Of a DNA stretch of 64,000 nt, positions 1 through 7,928 are shown in pieces. The stretch's first letter is position 1. Each line of letters begins with the position of its first letter. The notes below the pieces were generated by a model. The model made no database searches and had not been told where the DNA came from. It saw nothing but the letters and a program-made list of their open reading frames with translations. Source of the DNA: Microtetraspora niveoalba (lineage in GTDB: Bacteria > Actinomycetota > Actinomycetes > Streptosporangiales > Streptosporangiaceae); assembly GCF_001570405.1 (NCBI RefSeq), contig NZ_BBYM01000008.1, positions 185,968 through 249,967 of the forward strand. The letters run 5' to 3'. A program made the position numbers and the translations under genes.

Positions 1-755
1 CCACGGACGAGACGCTGATCCGGCTCAAGGAGGCCGCGCCGCGGTTCCCGAACATGCGGATCAAGGCGTTCCACCGCAACGGCGGATCGGGCACGGTCCG
101 CAGGATCGGCTCCCAGGAGGCGCGCGGCGAGATCGTCGTGTGGACGGACGCCGACATGACCTACCCCAACGAGCGGATCCCCGAGCTGGTCGGCATCCTG
201 GAGAAGGACCCGACGATCGACCAGGTCGTCGGCGCGCGGACCACGGAGGAGGGGTCGCACAAGTTCCTGCGGGTGCCGGCGAAGTGGTTCATCCGCAAGG
301 TCGCCGAGCGGCTCGCCGGGCAGCGCATCCCCGACCTGAACTCGGGTCTGCGGGCGTTCCGCAAGTCGGTCGCCAAGCCGTACCTGCGGCTGCTGCCGCC
401 CGGGTTCTCCTGCGTCACGACGATCACGCTGGCGTTCCTGTCGAACCAGCACGACGTCTACTACCTGCCGATCGAGTACGCGAAGCGGGCCGGCAAGTCG
501 AAGTTCAGCTTCGTGTCGGACGCCTACCGGTACATCCTCCAGGTGCTCCGGATGATCATGTACTTCAACCCGCTGAAGGTGCTGATGCCGCCCGCGCTGT
601 GGCTGGTCGGCATCGGCCTGCTCAAGGGCGTCGTCGACGTGATCAGGCACGGCTTCTACCTGACCAGCAACACGATCGTGATCTTCCTCTCGGGTCTGCT
701 GATCGGGTCGCTCGCGCTGCTCGCCGACCTCATCGTCCGCTCCAGGGCCGAGTGA
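1..755 (+). CDS. GT2 glycosyltransferase, 5' end cut off
   Basis: The frame is already open at base 3, so the gene starts upstream of the window; about 250 codons are visible. They show the second half of a GT-A family 2 glycosyltransferase of the polyprenyl-phosphate sugar transferase type: a metal/nucleotide-binding acidic motif WTDADMTYPN, the NSGLRAFRK stretch typical of dolichol-phosphate-mannose synthase relatives, and two C-terminal hydrophobic segments (around VLMPPALWLVGIGLL and TIVIFLSGLLIGSLALLADL) that would anchor it in the membrane. The likely role is transfer of a sugar from an NDP-sugar to a lipid carrier at the inner face of the membrane. It ends 10 bases before the next glycosyltransferase, so the two are probably co-transcribed. 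The acceptor and sugar cannot be read from the sequence. Confidence 0.85.
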   Translation, partial: TDETLIRLKEAAPRFPNMRIKAFHRNGGSGTVRRIGSQEARGEIVVWTDADMTYPNERIPELVGILEKDPTIDQVVGARTTEEGSHKFLRVPAKWFIRKVAERLAGQRIPDLNSGLRAFRKSVAKPYLRLLPPGFSCVTTITLAFLSNQHDVYYLPIEYAKRAGKSKFSFVSDAYRYILQVLRMIMYFNPLKVLMPPALWLVGIGLLKGVVDVIRHGFYLTSNTIVIFLSGLLIGSLALLADLIVRSRAE

Positions 756-765
756 CGGCGGCACG

Positions 766-1842
766 ATGAGGATCGCGATCGTCGGCCCGACATATCCCTA
801 CAAGGGAGGCGGCGCCCAGCACACCACCGAGCTGGCCCACCGGCTGCGGGCGCGCGGCCACGACGTGGTGATCGAGTCGTGGCGGGCGCAGTACCCCTCC
901 TTCCTCTATCCCGGGCGGCAGACGATCGACACGCCCGAGGGCGAGCCGTATCCGGGGACGCGCCGCGAGCTCGACTGGCGGCGGCCCGACGGGTGGGTCG
1001 CCTGCGGGCGGCGCCTGCGCGGCGCCGATCTCGTGATCCTGGCCGTGCTCAGCCCCGTCCAGGTGCCCGCCTACCTCGGCATCCTGTACGGCCTGCGCCG
1101 CCGGACCCGCGTGGTGGCGCTGTGCCACAACGTGCTGCCGCACGAGCGCAAGCCGTACGACCGGCCGCTGATCAAGGCGCTGCTGTCCCGGGTGGACGCG
1201 GTGCTGGCGCATTCGGAGCAGCAGGCGGAGCTGGCCCGCGGGCTGGCGAAGGCGCCGGTGGCGGTGTCCGCGCTCGCGCCGCACCTGCCGGCGTCCGGAG
1301 GAGCCGCCGCCCGGGGGCGCGAGCCGCGTCGCGAGCTGCTGTTCTTCGGCATCGTCCGGCCGTACAAGGGGCTGGACCTGCTGCTGCGGGCGCTGGCCCG
1401 GGTGCCGGACGTGCGCCTCACGGTCGCGGGCGAGTTCTGGGGCGGCCTGGAGGAGACCCGGACGCTCATCGGTGAGCTGGGGCTGGGCGAGCGGGTCGAG
1501 CTGCGGCCCGGATACGTGCCCGCCGAGGACGTGCCGGAGCTGTTCGCGCGGGCCGACGCCCTCGTGCTGCCCTACCGGTCGGCCACGGCGAGCCAGAACG
1601 TGTGGCTCGGCCACGAGCACGGCGTCCCCGTCATCGCGACGCGGGTCGGCGCGCTTCCCGACAACGTGACCGACGACGTGGACGGCCTGCTCGTCGAGCC
1701 CGGCTCCGCGGACGCGCTGGCCGAGGCGATCGTGCGCTTCTACGAGCCCGGTACGGCGCGGCGGCTGGCCGAGGGCGTCAAGGCCGTCGATCCCGAGCCG
1801 TTCTGGACCGCCTACCTGGACACGCTGCTCGGGCTCTCCTGA
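766..1842 (+). CDS. GT-B (GT4-type) glycosyltransferase
   Basis: 358 aa. The N-terminus MRIAIVGPTYPYKGGGAQH is a typical GT-B opening (Rossmann start plus glycine-rich acceptor loop). The C-terminal donor domain contains FFGIVRPYKGLDLLLRAL and ADALVLPYRSATASQNVWLG followed by HEHGVPVIATRVGALPD, the usual nucleotide-sugar pocket region. No membrane segment is evident, so it should act at the cytoplasmic face. It follows the GT2 gene by 10 bases. Its last 31 bases overlap the convergent flippase-like gene. Together with the methyltransferase and the two flippase-like proteins it suggests assembly of a cell-surface glycan or glycolipid; the product is unknown. Confidence 0.88.
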   Translation: MRIAIVGPTYPYKGGGAQHTTELAHRLRARGHDVVIESWRAQYPSFLYPGRQTIDTPEGEPYPGTRRELDWRRPDGWVACGRRLRGADLVILAVLSPVQVPAYLGILYGLRRRTRVVALCHNVLPHERKPYDRPLIKALLSRVDAVLAHSEQQAELARGLAKAPVAVSALAPHLPASGGAAARGREPRRELLFFGIVRPYKGLDLLLRALARVPDVRLTVAGEFWGGLEETRTLIGELGLGERVELRPGYVPAEDVPELFARADALVLPYRSATASQNVWLGHEHGVPVIATRVGALPDNVTDDVDGLLVEPGSADALAEAIVRFYEPGTARRLAEGVKAVDPEPFWTAYLDTLLGLS

Positions 1843-2771
1843 CCGGCGGACAGGTCGGGACGCGGGACGGTGCGCGCGAGCAGGAAGCCGATCCCGGCCC
1901 AGGCGGCGTCCCCCAGGGTGAAGGCCACCCGCGACACGACCGCGACCACCAGCGCCCTCGGGGTGTCGAGGACGGGCGCGAGGGCGACGACCATGGCCCC
2001 CTCGCGTACGCCGATGCCCGCCGGGACCACGACCGTGAGGATGCCGGTCGCCCAGGCCAGCGCGTACGAACCGGCGGCGACGGCGTAGAGCGAGAGGCCG
2101 CCCGGCCGCATGTCGGCGACCAGGATCCACAGGTGGGCGCCGTAGCAGAGCCAGCCGGCCATGGTCCAGGCGGCCGTCCGCAGCATGTCGGTTCCGCTCA
2201 GCACCCGGTCGAGAGGCTCCTTGCGGGCGATCCTGAGGGCGAGGTTCAGGCCCCAGGTCATCACGCGGGGGTGCAGGCCGACGAGGATGAGCGGGATCAG
2301 CGCGAGCAACTGCCACGCCTGGCCGGCGATCTGGTGGGAGAGGGTGGCCGCCGCCAGGGTGAGCGCGCAGCCGAGCGAGGTGACCAGGGCGAGCGCGGTG
2401 GCGCTGAACGTGCGCCGGGGAGGGGCCCCGTGGTCGCGGGCGAGCTCCATCATCGCGGCGAACGCCCACACCGAGCCGGGGATGTACTTGCCGAGCTGCC
2501 CGACGTAGAGCACGCGGGCGGCCACCCGGAACGGCAGGCGCGAGCCGAGCCCGCCGAGGACGGTCATCCAGGCGAGCAGCATGAAGGCGAAGCCCGCCAG
2601 CACGGCGGCGAGGCATCCGGCCAGCGACCACCACGAGAGGCGGGCGAGGGCGGCCGACGTCTCCGTCCAGTTCCTGGCCAGGCCGTACGCCAGGAATCCG
2701 AGTGCGACCAGGGCCAGGAGGCCCCTGAGCAGTCGGCTCGACCGCAGACGGCTCAGCAGGCGGCTCAGCAT
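1812..2771 (-). CDS. LPG_synthase_TM / UPF0104 flippase-like membrane protein
   Basis: 319 aa from ATG at 2771; the frame is open much further upstream, but the hydrophobic protein begins at MLSRLLSRLRSSRLLRGLL. Seven or eight membrane segments are visible, with the family hallmark YVGQLGKYIPGSVWAF near residue 90 and the late VVPAGIGVREGAMV motif. This is the membrane part of lysyl-phosphatidylglycerol synthases (PF03706 type, AglD/YbhN-like) without the soluble aminoacyl-transferase domain, so a lipid or lipid-linked-sugar translocation role is more likely than lysine transfer. It is a paralogue of the 4072-5025 product: both share the LGKYIPGS and PAGVGVRE motifs. The 3' end overlaps the upstream glycosyltransferase tail-to-tail. 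Confidence 0.85.
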   Translation of the reverse strand: MLSRLLSRLRSSRLLRGLLALVALGFLAYGLARNWTETSAALARLSWWSLAGCLAAVLAGFAFMLLAWMTVLGGLGSRLPFRVAARVLYVGQLGKYIPGSVWAFAAMMELARDHGAPPRRTFSATALALVTSLGCALTLAAATLSHQIAGQAWQLLALIPLILVGLHPRVMTWGLNLALRIARKEPLDRVLSGTDMLRTAAWTMAGWLCYGAHLWILVADMRPGGLSLYAVAAGSYALAWATGILTVVVPAGIGVREGAMVVALAPVLDTPRALVVAVVSRVAFTLGDAAWAGIGFLLARTVPRPDLSAGQESPSSVSR

Positions 2772-2852
2772 CCGCCAAGAGTACGACCTGAAGCTACCGT
2801 TTGGTAGGGGTCGGTTGTCCACAGGGCGGGCGAGCGGGGCCGGGCGCGCCGG

Positions 2853-2858
2853 TACTGT
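2853..2858 (+). promoter_or_regulatory. candidate -10 box (TACTGT) before the methyltransferase
   Basis: TACTGT fits the actinobacterial TANNNT -10 pattern. It lies eight bases before a GTG at 2867 that opens a 14-codon frame ending in a GTGA overlap with a 47-codon frame, which itself ends in a GTGA overlap with the methyltransferase start at 3048. I see no clear -35. Confidence 0.35.
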
Positions 2859-3047
2859 TGGGCGGCGTGGGAAGCGACTGTTGTGCGGCGCCGGAAGCGC
2901 GGGAGCGGTGAGCGGGCCGGTGATCAGCAGGGTGATCAGCCCGGTGGACACCGTCGGGCAGCCCGGTGGGCGGGCGGACGGACGGTCTGGTGGACGGGCC
3001 GATGAGCGGATGGGGCCGCGTCGCGGCCGGGGAGTGGTGAGCGACAG

Positions 3048-3893
3048 GTGAGCAGGCAGCGGGCCGCCCAGCTTGAATACTCCGAGTTCCAGTCCGCGAT
3101 GCTGGACGAGGAGAAGCGCCGCCGCAAGGCGGCGAAGATCATCGCGGTGCTCGGGCACTTCCTCGGCGCCGAGGACCCCACCCGCCCGCTGGCCGGGCTG
3201 ACCGTCGCCGACATCGGGTGCTCCGCCGGGTTCATCGCGGACGAGCTCGCGGCCGCCGGGGCCGCCCACACGTTCGGGGTGGACATCGACGTCCCCGGGC
3301 TGCGCAAGGCCGCCGAGCGGTTCGGTGAGCGCGTCGAGTTCGTGTGCGCGGACGGCGGTGCGCTGCCGTTCCCGGACGGGTCGGTCGACGTGCTGGTGTT
3401 CAACCACATCTACGAGCACGTGGTGGACCCCGACGCGGTGATCAAGGACATGCACCGGGTGCTGTCCGACGACGGCGTGCTCTACCTCGGCCTCGGCAAC
3501 CGGCTCGGCGTCATGGAGCCGCACTACAAGTTGCCGTTCCTGTCCTACCTGCCGCCCGCCGCCGCCGACCGTTACGTGCGGGCCTTCGGCCGGGCGGACA
3601 GCTACTACGAGCGCTTCCGCACCCGGGGCGGCCTGCGCCGGATGCTCAGGGACTTCCACGTGTGGGACTACACCTTCCCGGTGCTGGCCTCGCCCGAGCG
3701 GTTCGCCGGCGGCGAGCTGTTCCCGGGAGCGGTCGGGCGGGCCGCGAAGGACACGCTGGAGCGGGCGCCGCGCGCGGCGTTGAAAGCGCTGCTCCCGGTC
3801 GTGCCCACGTACCTGTGGGTCGCCACCCGGCGCCCCCGCCGCCCGCGCGGCCCCCTGCTCCCGCAGCCCCCAGAGCCGGTACGTACGCCGTGA
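3048..3893 (+). CDS. class I SAM-dependent methyltransferase
   Basis: 281 aa, GTG start at 3048. Motif I is VADIGCSAGFIADELAAAGA (SAM-binding glycine loop), followed by an acidic ribose-binding residue in GVDID and the post-motif DGGALPFPDGSVDVLVFNHIYEHV, which places it in the UbiE/Methyltransf_11 group. The C-terminal ~30 residues are Pro/Arg-rich and low complexity. The start codon overlaps the stop of a 47-codon frame (GTGA, 3048-3051). It sits between the two divergent flippase-like genes, so methylation of a surface glycan, glycolipid or its carrier is the best guess from context; the acceptor is unknown. Confidence 0.88.
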   Translation: MSRQRAAQLEYSEFQSAMLDEEKRRRKAAKIIAVLGHFLGAEDPTRPLAGLTVADIGCSAGFIADELAAAGAAHTFGVDIDVPGLRKAAERFGERVEFVCADGGALPFPDGSVDVLVFNHIYEHVVDPDAVIKDMHRVLSDDGVLYLGLGNRLGVMEPHYKLPFLSYLPPAAADRYVRAFGRADSYYERFRTRGGLRRMLRDFHVWDYTFPVLASPERFAGGELFPGAVGRAAKDTLERAPRAALKALLPVVPTYLWVATRRPRRPRGPLLPQPPEPVRTP

Positions 3894-3964
3894 TCGGGCC
3901 GCGTGACCGCACCGTCCCGGCGACCGGCCCCGGCCCCGGCCGCACGGCCGCGAGGGGCGGGGCC

Positions 3965-4075
3965 GTGACCGGCCGGAGCGACTGCCGCGAGGCCGTGCGG
4001 CTGCTGTTCCCGGGTGTGGCGCCGGGTTTCGGCGTGTGGGCGGTCGCGAGGGGACGGCGGGGGGAGGTCCGGTGA
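3965..4075 (+). CDS. 36-codon frame repeating the N-terminus of the next gene
   Basis: A GTG-initiated frame of 36 codons, ending in a GTGA overlap with the start of the flippase-like gene at 4072. Residues 10-28 (AVRLLFPGVAPGFGVWAVA) closely match residues 5-23 of that gene (VFRLLFLAVALGFGVWAVA). At DNA level, 3998-4050 and 4093-4145 are 53-base direct repeats with 5 differences. This looks like a partial tandem duplication of the gene's 5' end that now reads as a short coupled peptide. Whether it is translated is unknown. Confidence 0.45.
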   Translation: MTGRSDCREAVRLLFPGVAPGFGVWAVARGRRGEVR

Positions 4076-4145
4076 GCGGGCGGAAGGTCTTTCGGCTGCT
4101 GTTCCTGGCTGTGGCGTTGGGTTTCGGCGTATGGGCGGTCGCGAG
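3998..4145 (+). repeat. 53-bp imperfect direct repeat, 95-bp offset
   Basis: Copies at 3998-4050 and 4093-4145 agree at 48 of 53 positions by eye. The second copy is the 5' coding part of the flippase-like gene; the first lies in its leader and preserves the reading frame. Confidence 0.85.
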
Positions 4146-5025
4146 CCGGTGGACCGAGGTGTCCGAGGGGTTCGCCCGGCTGTCGTGGCCGGAGCTCGGC
4201 GGCTCGCTGCTCGCCGTGATCGCCGCTCTGGGCTGCGGCATGATGATGTGGCGGGCGCTGCTCGCCGATCTCGGCTCGCCGCTGGCGCTCCCGCACGCCG
4301 CGAAGATCTTCTTCGTCGGCCAGCTCGGAAAGTACATCCCCGGCTCGTTGTGGCCGGTGCTCGCGCAGATGGAGATGGGCCGCGACCACGGCATCCCCCG
4401 GGCGCGCAGCGCGACGGCCTTCTTCCTGACCTATCCCGTCTATCTGGGCAGCGGGCTCCTGACGGCGGCCGTGACGCTTCCGGTGCTCGCGGGCGGCTCC
4501 GTCGCCAGGTTCGCCTGGCTGCTGCTGCTGATCCCGGTGCTCGCGGCCGTCCTGCATCCGTCGGTGGTCAACTGGGGCATCAACCGCGGGCTGCGGCTGC
4601 TGCGCAGGCCGCCCTTGGAGCGGCCGCTGACCCGGCGCGGTGTGCTGGTCGCGTGCGGCTGGGCCTTCGGCGGATGGGCGGCGTACGGCGTGCATCTCGC
4701 GCTGATCGTCCGGGGTCTCGGGGCGCCGGGACCGAGGGCGGCGCTGCTGAGCCTCGGCGCGTTCGCCCTGGCGTGGTGCCTGGGCTTCGTCGTGGTGATC
4801 GCTCCGGCGGGAGTGGGAGTGCGCGAGGTCGCGATGGTGGCCGCGCTGGCTCCCGTGCTCAGCCAGGACGCCGCGATCGCCGCGACGCTGTGCTCCCGGC
4901 TGATCGTCTCGGTGGGCGACCTCGTGTGCGCGGCCCTCGCCGGGATAGCGGCGCGCGGGGCCGCCGCCGCCACGCCGGTCGGGTCGCGCGCGGTGTCCGC
5001 GCACGGCGACCCGCCCGAGGACTGA
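4072..5025 (+). CDS. LPG_synthase_TM flippase-like membrane protein (paralogue)
   Basis: 317 aa from GTG at 4072, chosen because GGGGAGG lies just upstream; an in-frame GTG at 4036 would add 12 residues without such a site. It has multiple membrane segments, FFVGQLGKYIPGSLWPVLAQ near residue 80 and VVIAPAGVGVREVAMV near residue 240, as in the paralogue at 1812-2771. The catalytic domain of lysyl-PG synthase is absent. The C-terminus is a short Ala/Pro-rich tail. The likely role is movement of a lipid or lipid-linked sugar across the membrane in the same pathway as the neighbouring transferases. The 5' end has been partially duplicated (see 3965-4075). Confidence 0.85.
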   Translation: MSGRKVFRLLFLAVALGFGVWAVASRWTEVSEGFARLSWPELGGSLLAVIAALGCGMMMWRALLADLGSPLALPHAAKIFFVGQLGKYIPGSLWPVLAQMEMGRDHGIPRARSATAFFLTYPVYLGSGLLTAAVTLPVLAGGSVARFAWLLLLIPVLAAVLHPSVVNWGINRGLRLLRRPPLERPLTRRGVLVACGWAFGGWAAYGVHLALIVRGLGAPGPRAALLSLGAFALAWCLGFVVVIAPAGVGVREVAMVAALAPVLSQDAAIAATLCSRLIVSVGDLVCAALAGIAARGAAAATPVGSRAVSAHGDPPED

Positions 5026-5076
5026 CCTCCCCCGGGACGCTGCTCCGGCGTGGCTGCTCAAGGGATGACACTGCCC

Positions 5077-5250
5077 TCAGGACGCCTTGTCCTCGGTCTG
5101 GGACAGGCCCAGCCTCTTGGGCCGTTCGGCCGGCCGGAAGCCGTCGATGTAGGCCTGGTCGCGGCGCCGAGCCTCGGCTACCGCTTCCTCGCCTCCCGAG
5201 TCGGCCACGATGTCGGCGCGGATGTCGCTCCACTTGGGAAAGCCGGTCAT
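5077..5250 (-). pseudogene. truncated XRE-family antitoxin-like protein
   Basis: 57 aa from ATG at 5250 with a strong site (GGCGGAGGAGAAGAAGCG) upstream. The sequence starts MTGFPKWSDIRADIV and ends PAERPKRLGLSQTEDKAS. This follows the N-terminus of actinobacterial HigA-type XRE antitoxins (W-S-D-[IV]-R, then Y-x-x-G, then the first helix of the HTH, R-K-R-x-G-L-[ST]-Q), but the frame stops right after that helix. The remainder of the HTH domain is missing, and the 51 bases to the next gene cannot hold it. I find no toxin next to it. It is probably a relic; a short residual peptide function cannot be excluded. Confidence 0.55.
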
Positions 5251-5473
5251 CGCTTCTTCTCCTCCGCCTGTAGCGAATCCTTTACTTCAGGGCGGTGGGT
5301 GGCGTCGTTCCCTGGGGGGCGGGCGGGGCGCGCGGGTGTCGGGGCGGCGGACGTGATCCCGGCCACCCTTCCGTGGGCGGCGGTTTGCGCGATTCGCGGC
5401 ATTTACCTGGCCAGCGGAATTCCAGGGAAGGGTCTCAGGTCGGGCACATCTGGTTTCCTTCCGGCGTCCTGCG

Positions 5474-5492
5474 GGACGTTAGGCTAACCTCG
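5474..5492 (+). promoter_or_regulatory. -10 box plus IdeR/DtxR-like iron-box candidate
   Basis: The core TTAGGCTAACCT lies directly before the nucleotidyltransferase start. The 19-base window matches the IdeR/DtxR consensus (TTAGGTTAGGCTAACCTAA, from memory) at 14 positions. The same bases contain TAACCT (5485-5490), a TANNNT -10 box exactly 7 bases before GTG 5498, with no ribosome-binding site between. The -10 and leaderless reading is well supported; iron control is a hypothesis. Confidence 0.45.
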
Positions 5493-5497
5493 CCAAT

Positions 5498-6601
5498 GTG
5501 AGGACGAGCTGTTTGCCGGAGTCGGCCCATTATGAGGCGATTCTTCTGGTTGGAGGTCAAGGTACGCGTTTGCGGCCTTTGACGCTTTTTACTCCGAAGC
5601 CATTGCTGCCGACCGCCGGGGTCCCGTTCCTCGCGCACCAGCTCGCCAAGGCGCGCTCGTTCGGGGTGCGACGGATCGTGTTCGCCACCTCCTACCGCGC
5701 CTCGATGTTCGCCGAGGCGTTCGGCGACGGTTCCGGCCTGGGGCTGGACATCGTCTACATGACCGAGGAGACGCCCCTCGGCACGGGCGGTGCGATCCGC
5801 AACGCCGCCCAGGCGCTCACCTGCGGGCCGGACGACCCCGTGCTGGTGCTGAACGGCGACATCCTCTCCGGGCACGACATCTCCGACCAGATCAGGGTCC
5901 ACGTCGAGCGCGGCGCCGCCGCCACGCTCCACCTGACCGAGGTGGACGACCCGTCCCGGTTCGGCTGCGTGCCGACCGACGCCGACGGCCGCGTCACCGC
6001 CTTCCTGGAGAAGACCCCCAACCCGGTGACGAACCGGATCAACGCCGGGTGCTACGTGTTCCAGCGCTCGGTCATCGACTCGATCCCGGCGGGCCAGGTC
6101 GTCTCGGTGGAGCGGGAGACGTTCCCCGGACTGATCGAGGACGGCGAGCTGGTCCTGGGCTACTCGGACACGTCGTACTGGCTGGACGTGGGCACCCCGG
6201 CCGCCTTCGTGCAGGGGTCCGCCGACCTCGTGCTGGGCAGGCTGGAGTCGCCCGCCCTGCCGGGCCCGGTGGGAGAGTTCCTCCTTCTGGACGGCGCGAC
6301 GGTCTCGTCCGAGGCCAAGGTCGGCGGCGGCACGGTCGTGGGCGCGCGGGTCACCGTCGAGGCGGGGGCCAGCGTCCAGGGCAGCGTCCTCGGCGACGGG
6401 GCCGTGATCGAGACGGGTGCCACGGTGATCGACTCGATCGTCGGCCCGGGGGCTCGCGTCTCGACCGGCGCGGTGCTGCGCGACGTGGTCGTCGGCGACG
6501 GCGCCGTCATCGGCCCGGGCAACGAGCTCGCCGCCGGCGCGCGCATCTGGCCCGGCGTCACGCTGGACAGGTGCTCGGTCCGGTTCTCCAGCGACATCTG
6601 A
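5498..6601 (+). CDS. NDP-sugar pyrophosphorylase (mannose-1-P guanylyltransferase type)
   Basis: 367 aa, GTG start, apparently leaderless. The N-terminal nucleotidyltransferase domain has the signature LLVGGQGTRLRPLT with TPKPLLPTAG (pyrophosphate and sugar-phosphate binding), then LVLNGDILSG and FLEKTPNPVTNRINAGCYVF. From about residue 265 it continues as a left-handed beta-helix of hexapeptide-type repeats (GGGTVVGARVTVEAGASVQG and so on). It closely follows, by recall, M. tuberculosis Rv3264c, the GDP-mannose pyrophosphorylase. It would convert mannose-1-P plus GTP into GDP-mannose, fitting the phosphomannomutase at 23508 and the glycosyltransferases here. Glucose-1-P thymidylyl- or uridylyltransferase activity is the alternative. 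Confidence 0.9.
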   Translation: MRTSCLPESAHYEAILLVGGQGTRLRPLTLFTPKPLLPTAGVPFLAHQLAKARSFGVRRIVFATSYRASMFAEAFGDGSGLGLDIVYMTEETPLGTGGAIRNAAQALTCGPDDPVLVLNGDILSGHDISDQIRVHVERGAAATLHLTEVDDPSRFGCVPTDADGRVTAFLEKTPNPVTNRINAGCYVFQRSVIDSIPAGQVVSVERETFPGLIEDGELVLGYSDTSYWLDVGTPAAFVQGSADLVLGRLESPALPGPVGEFLLLDGATVSSEAKVGGGTVVGARVTVEAGASVQGSVLGDGAVIETGATVIDSIVGPGARVSTGAVLRDVVVGDGAVIGPGNELAAGARIWPGVTLDRCSVRFSSDI

Positions 6602-6713
6602 CACGCGTCCCCGGCCGGCGCGCGCCCTGGACACCCGTGTCGCGCCGGCGCGGGTGATCAGCGGACCGTATCGCGGGACCGGCGGGTGCCGGGCGCGAGT
6701 ACGTTGAAACGGT

Positions 6714-7697
6714 GTGGTGGCGGGAGCGATGACGACGACGGCGCCGAGTCTGCGGGAGCGCCGGTGGCGGCCCGCGGGTGACCTCGACCTGGTCCTGACG
6801 CTGTCGCCGCACAGGCACGGAGGCGGCGACCCGACCTGGCGCCGCACTCCCGACGGCGCGTTCTGGCGGACCTCCCGCACCCCGGACGGCCCGGGCACGC
6901 TGCGGATCAGCGCCTCGGGCGGGGACGTGCTGGGGCAGGCGTGGGGCCCGGGGGCGGAGTGGCTGCTCGACACGCTGCCCTCCCTGCTCGGGGCGGACGA
7001 CGACGTCACCGCCTTCGCCGACGTGCTGGCGCGGGCCGCCGCCCCGGGCGCGGCGCGTACGGCCGCCTTCGTGGCGGAGCTGGCCGCCCGGCACCCGGGT
7101 CTGCGTGTCGGGCGATCGCTGCGCGTCTTCGAGGCGCTGGTCCCCGCCGTGCTCGAACAGAAGGTCGTCGGCATGGAGGCGTGGCGAGCCTGGCGGTGGC
7201 TGCTGCGCCGGTACGGCGAGGCCCCGCCCGGCCCCGCGCCCGACGGCATGATCGTCATCCCGCCTCCCGAGGTCTGGCGCCGGATCCCGTCCTGGGACTG
7301 GCACCGGTCGGGAGCCGAGGCCGTACGCGCGCGGACGATCGGCAACGCGGCCCGGCACGCGGCCAGGCTGGAGGCGACCGCGGTCGCGCCCGATGGAGGG
7401 TGCGCCGAGGCGGACCGGCTGCTGCGGGCGCTGCCGGGGATCGGGGTCTGGACGTCCGCGGAGGTCCGCCAGCGCGCCCACGGCGATCCGGACGCGCCGA
7501 GCGTCGGGGACTTCCACCTGGCCGGCCTGGTGGGCTACGCGCTGACCGGGCGGAAGGTCGACGACGCCGCGATGCTGGAGCTCCTGGAGCCGTTCCGGGG
7601 GCAGCGTCACCGCGTGACGTGGCTGATCGCGCTCAGCGGGCTCCGGCCGCCCGCGCGCGGCCCTCGGATGCCGGTGCGGGACTATCGGTCGTTCTGA
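6714..7697 (+). CDS. HhH-GPD DNA glycosylase (AlkA/3-methyladenine type)
   Basis: 327 aa from GTG 6714; ATG 6729 is an alternative. GTG 6714 is preferred because TACGTT (6700-6705) could be a leaderless -10 box and the GGGAG before 6729 is only 2 bases from that ATG. The helix-hairpin-helix glycine loop is LRALPGIGVWTSAEV, followed by SVGDFHLAG, where the Asp is the expected catalytic residue of HhH-GPD glycosylases. The N-terminal ~120 residues resemble the AlkA-type accessory domain. The protein should excise alkylated purines in base-excision repair. It is monocistronic, with a tandem-repeat tract downstream. Confidence 0.82.
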   Translation: MVAGAMTTTAPSLRERRWRPAGDLDLVLTLSPHRHGGGDPTWRRTPDGAFWRTSRTPDGPGTLRISASGGDVLGQAWGPGAEWLLDTLPSLLGADDDVTAFADVLARAAAPGAARTAAFVAELAARHPGLRVGRSLRVFEALVPAVLEQKVVGMEAWRAWRWLLRRYGEAPPGPAPDGMIVIPPPEVWRRIPSWDWHRSGAEAVRARTIGNAARHAARLEATAVAPDGGCAEADRLLRALPGIGVWTSAEVRQRAHGDPDAPSVGDFHLAGLVGYALTGRKVDDAAMLELLEPFRGQRHRVTWLIALSGLRPPARGPRMPVRDYRSF

Positions 7698-7703
7698 AAG
7701 ACA

Positions 7704-7895
7704 GGGTCCGCGTCCCGCGCGACGCTATGGCCCCGGCCCTTCCTGAGGGCGGGGTCCGCGTCCCGGGCGCCGGTGTGGGCCTCTGCTCTCCCTGCGGACT
7801 GGGTCCGCGTCCGGGGCGCCGGTGTGTGGGCCTCGGCTCTTCCTGCGGGCGGGGTCCGCGTCCGGGGCGCCGGTGCGGCCGGGCCGCTCTGAGTG
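7704..7895 (+). repeat. tandem repeat, about 49-bp unit, four imperfect copies
   Basis: Units begin at about 7704, 7752, 7801 and 7852, each opening with GGGTCCGCGTCC, continuing with a GGCGCCGGTGTGGGCC-like segment and ending CTTCCTGCGGGC. The spacing is 48-51 bases. The tract lies immediately 3' of the DNA glycosylase gene and holds no convincing gene. Confidence 0.8.
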
Positions 7896-7928
7896 ACGGC
7901 GTGCGCATGCCCGCGGCTTCGGGGGTCT

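Noticed and set aside
730..4394. Very long minus-strand open frames antisense to the glycan genes
   Set aside because: Arg/Pro/Ala/Gly-rich translations without domains; normal shadows of GC-rich coding sequence. Only the hydrophobic flippase part (1812-2771) is real.
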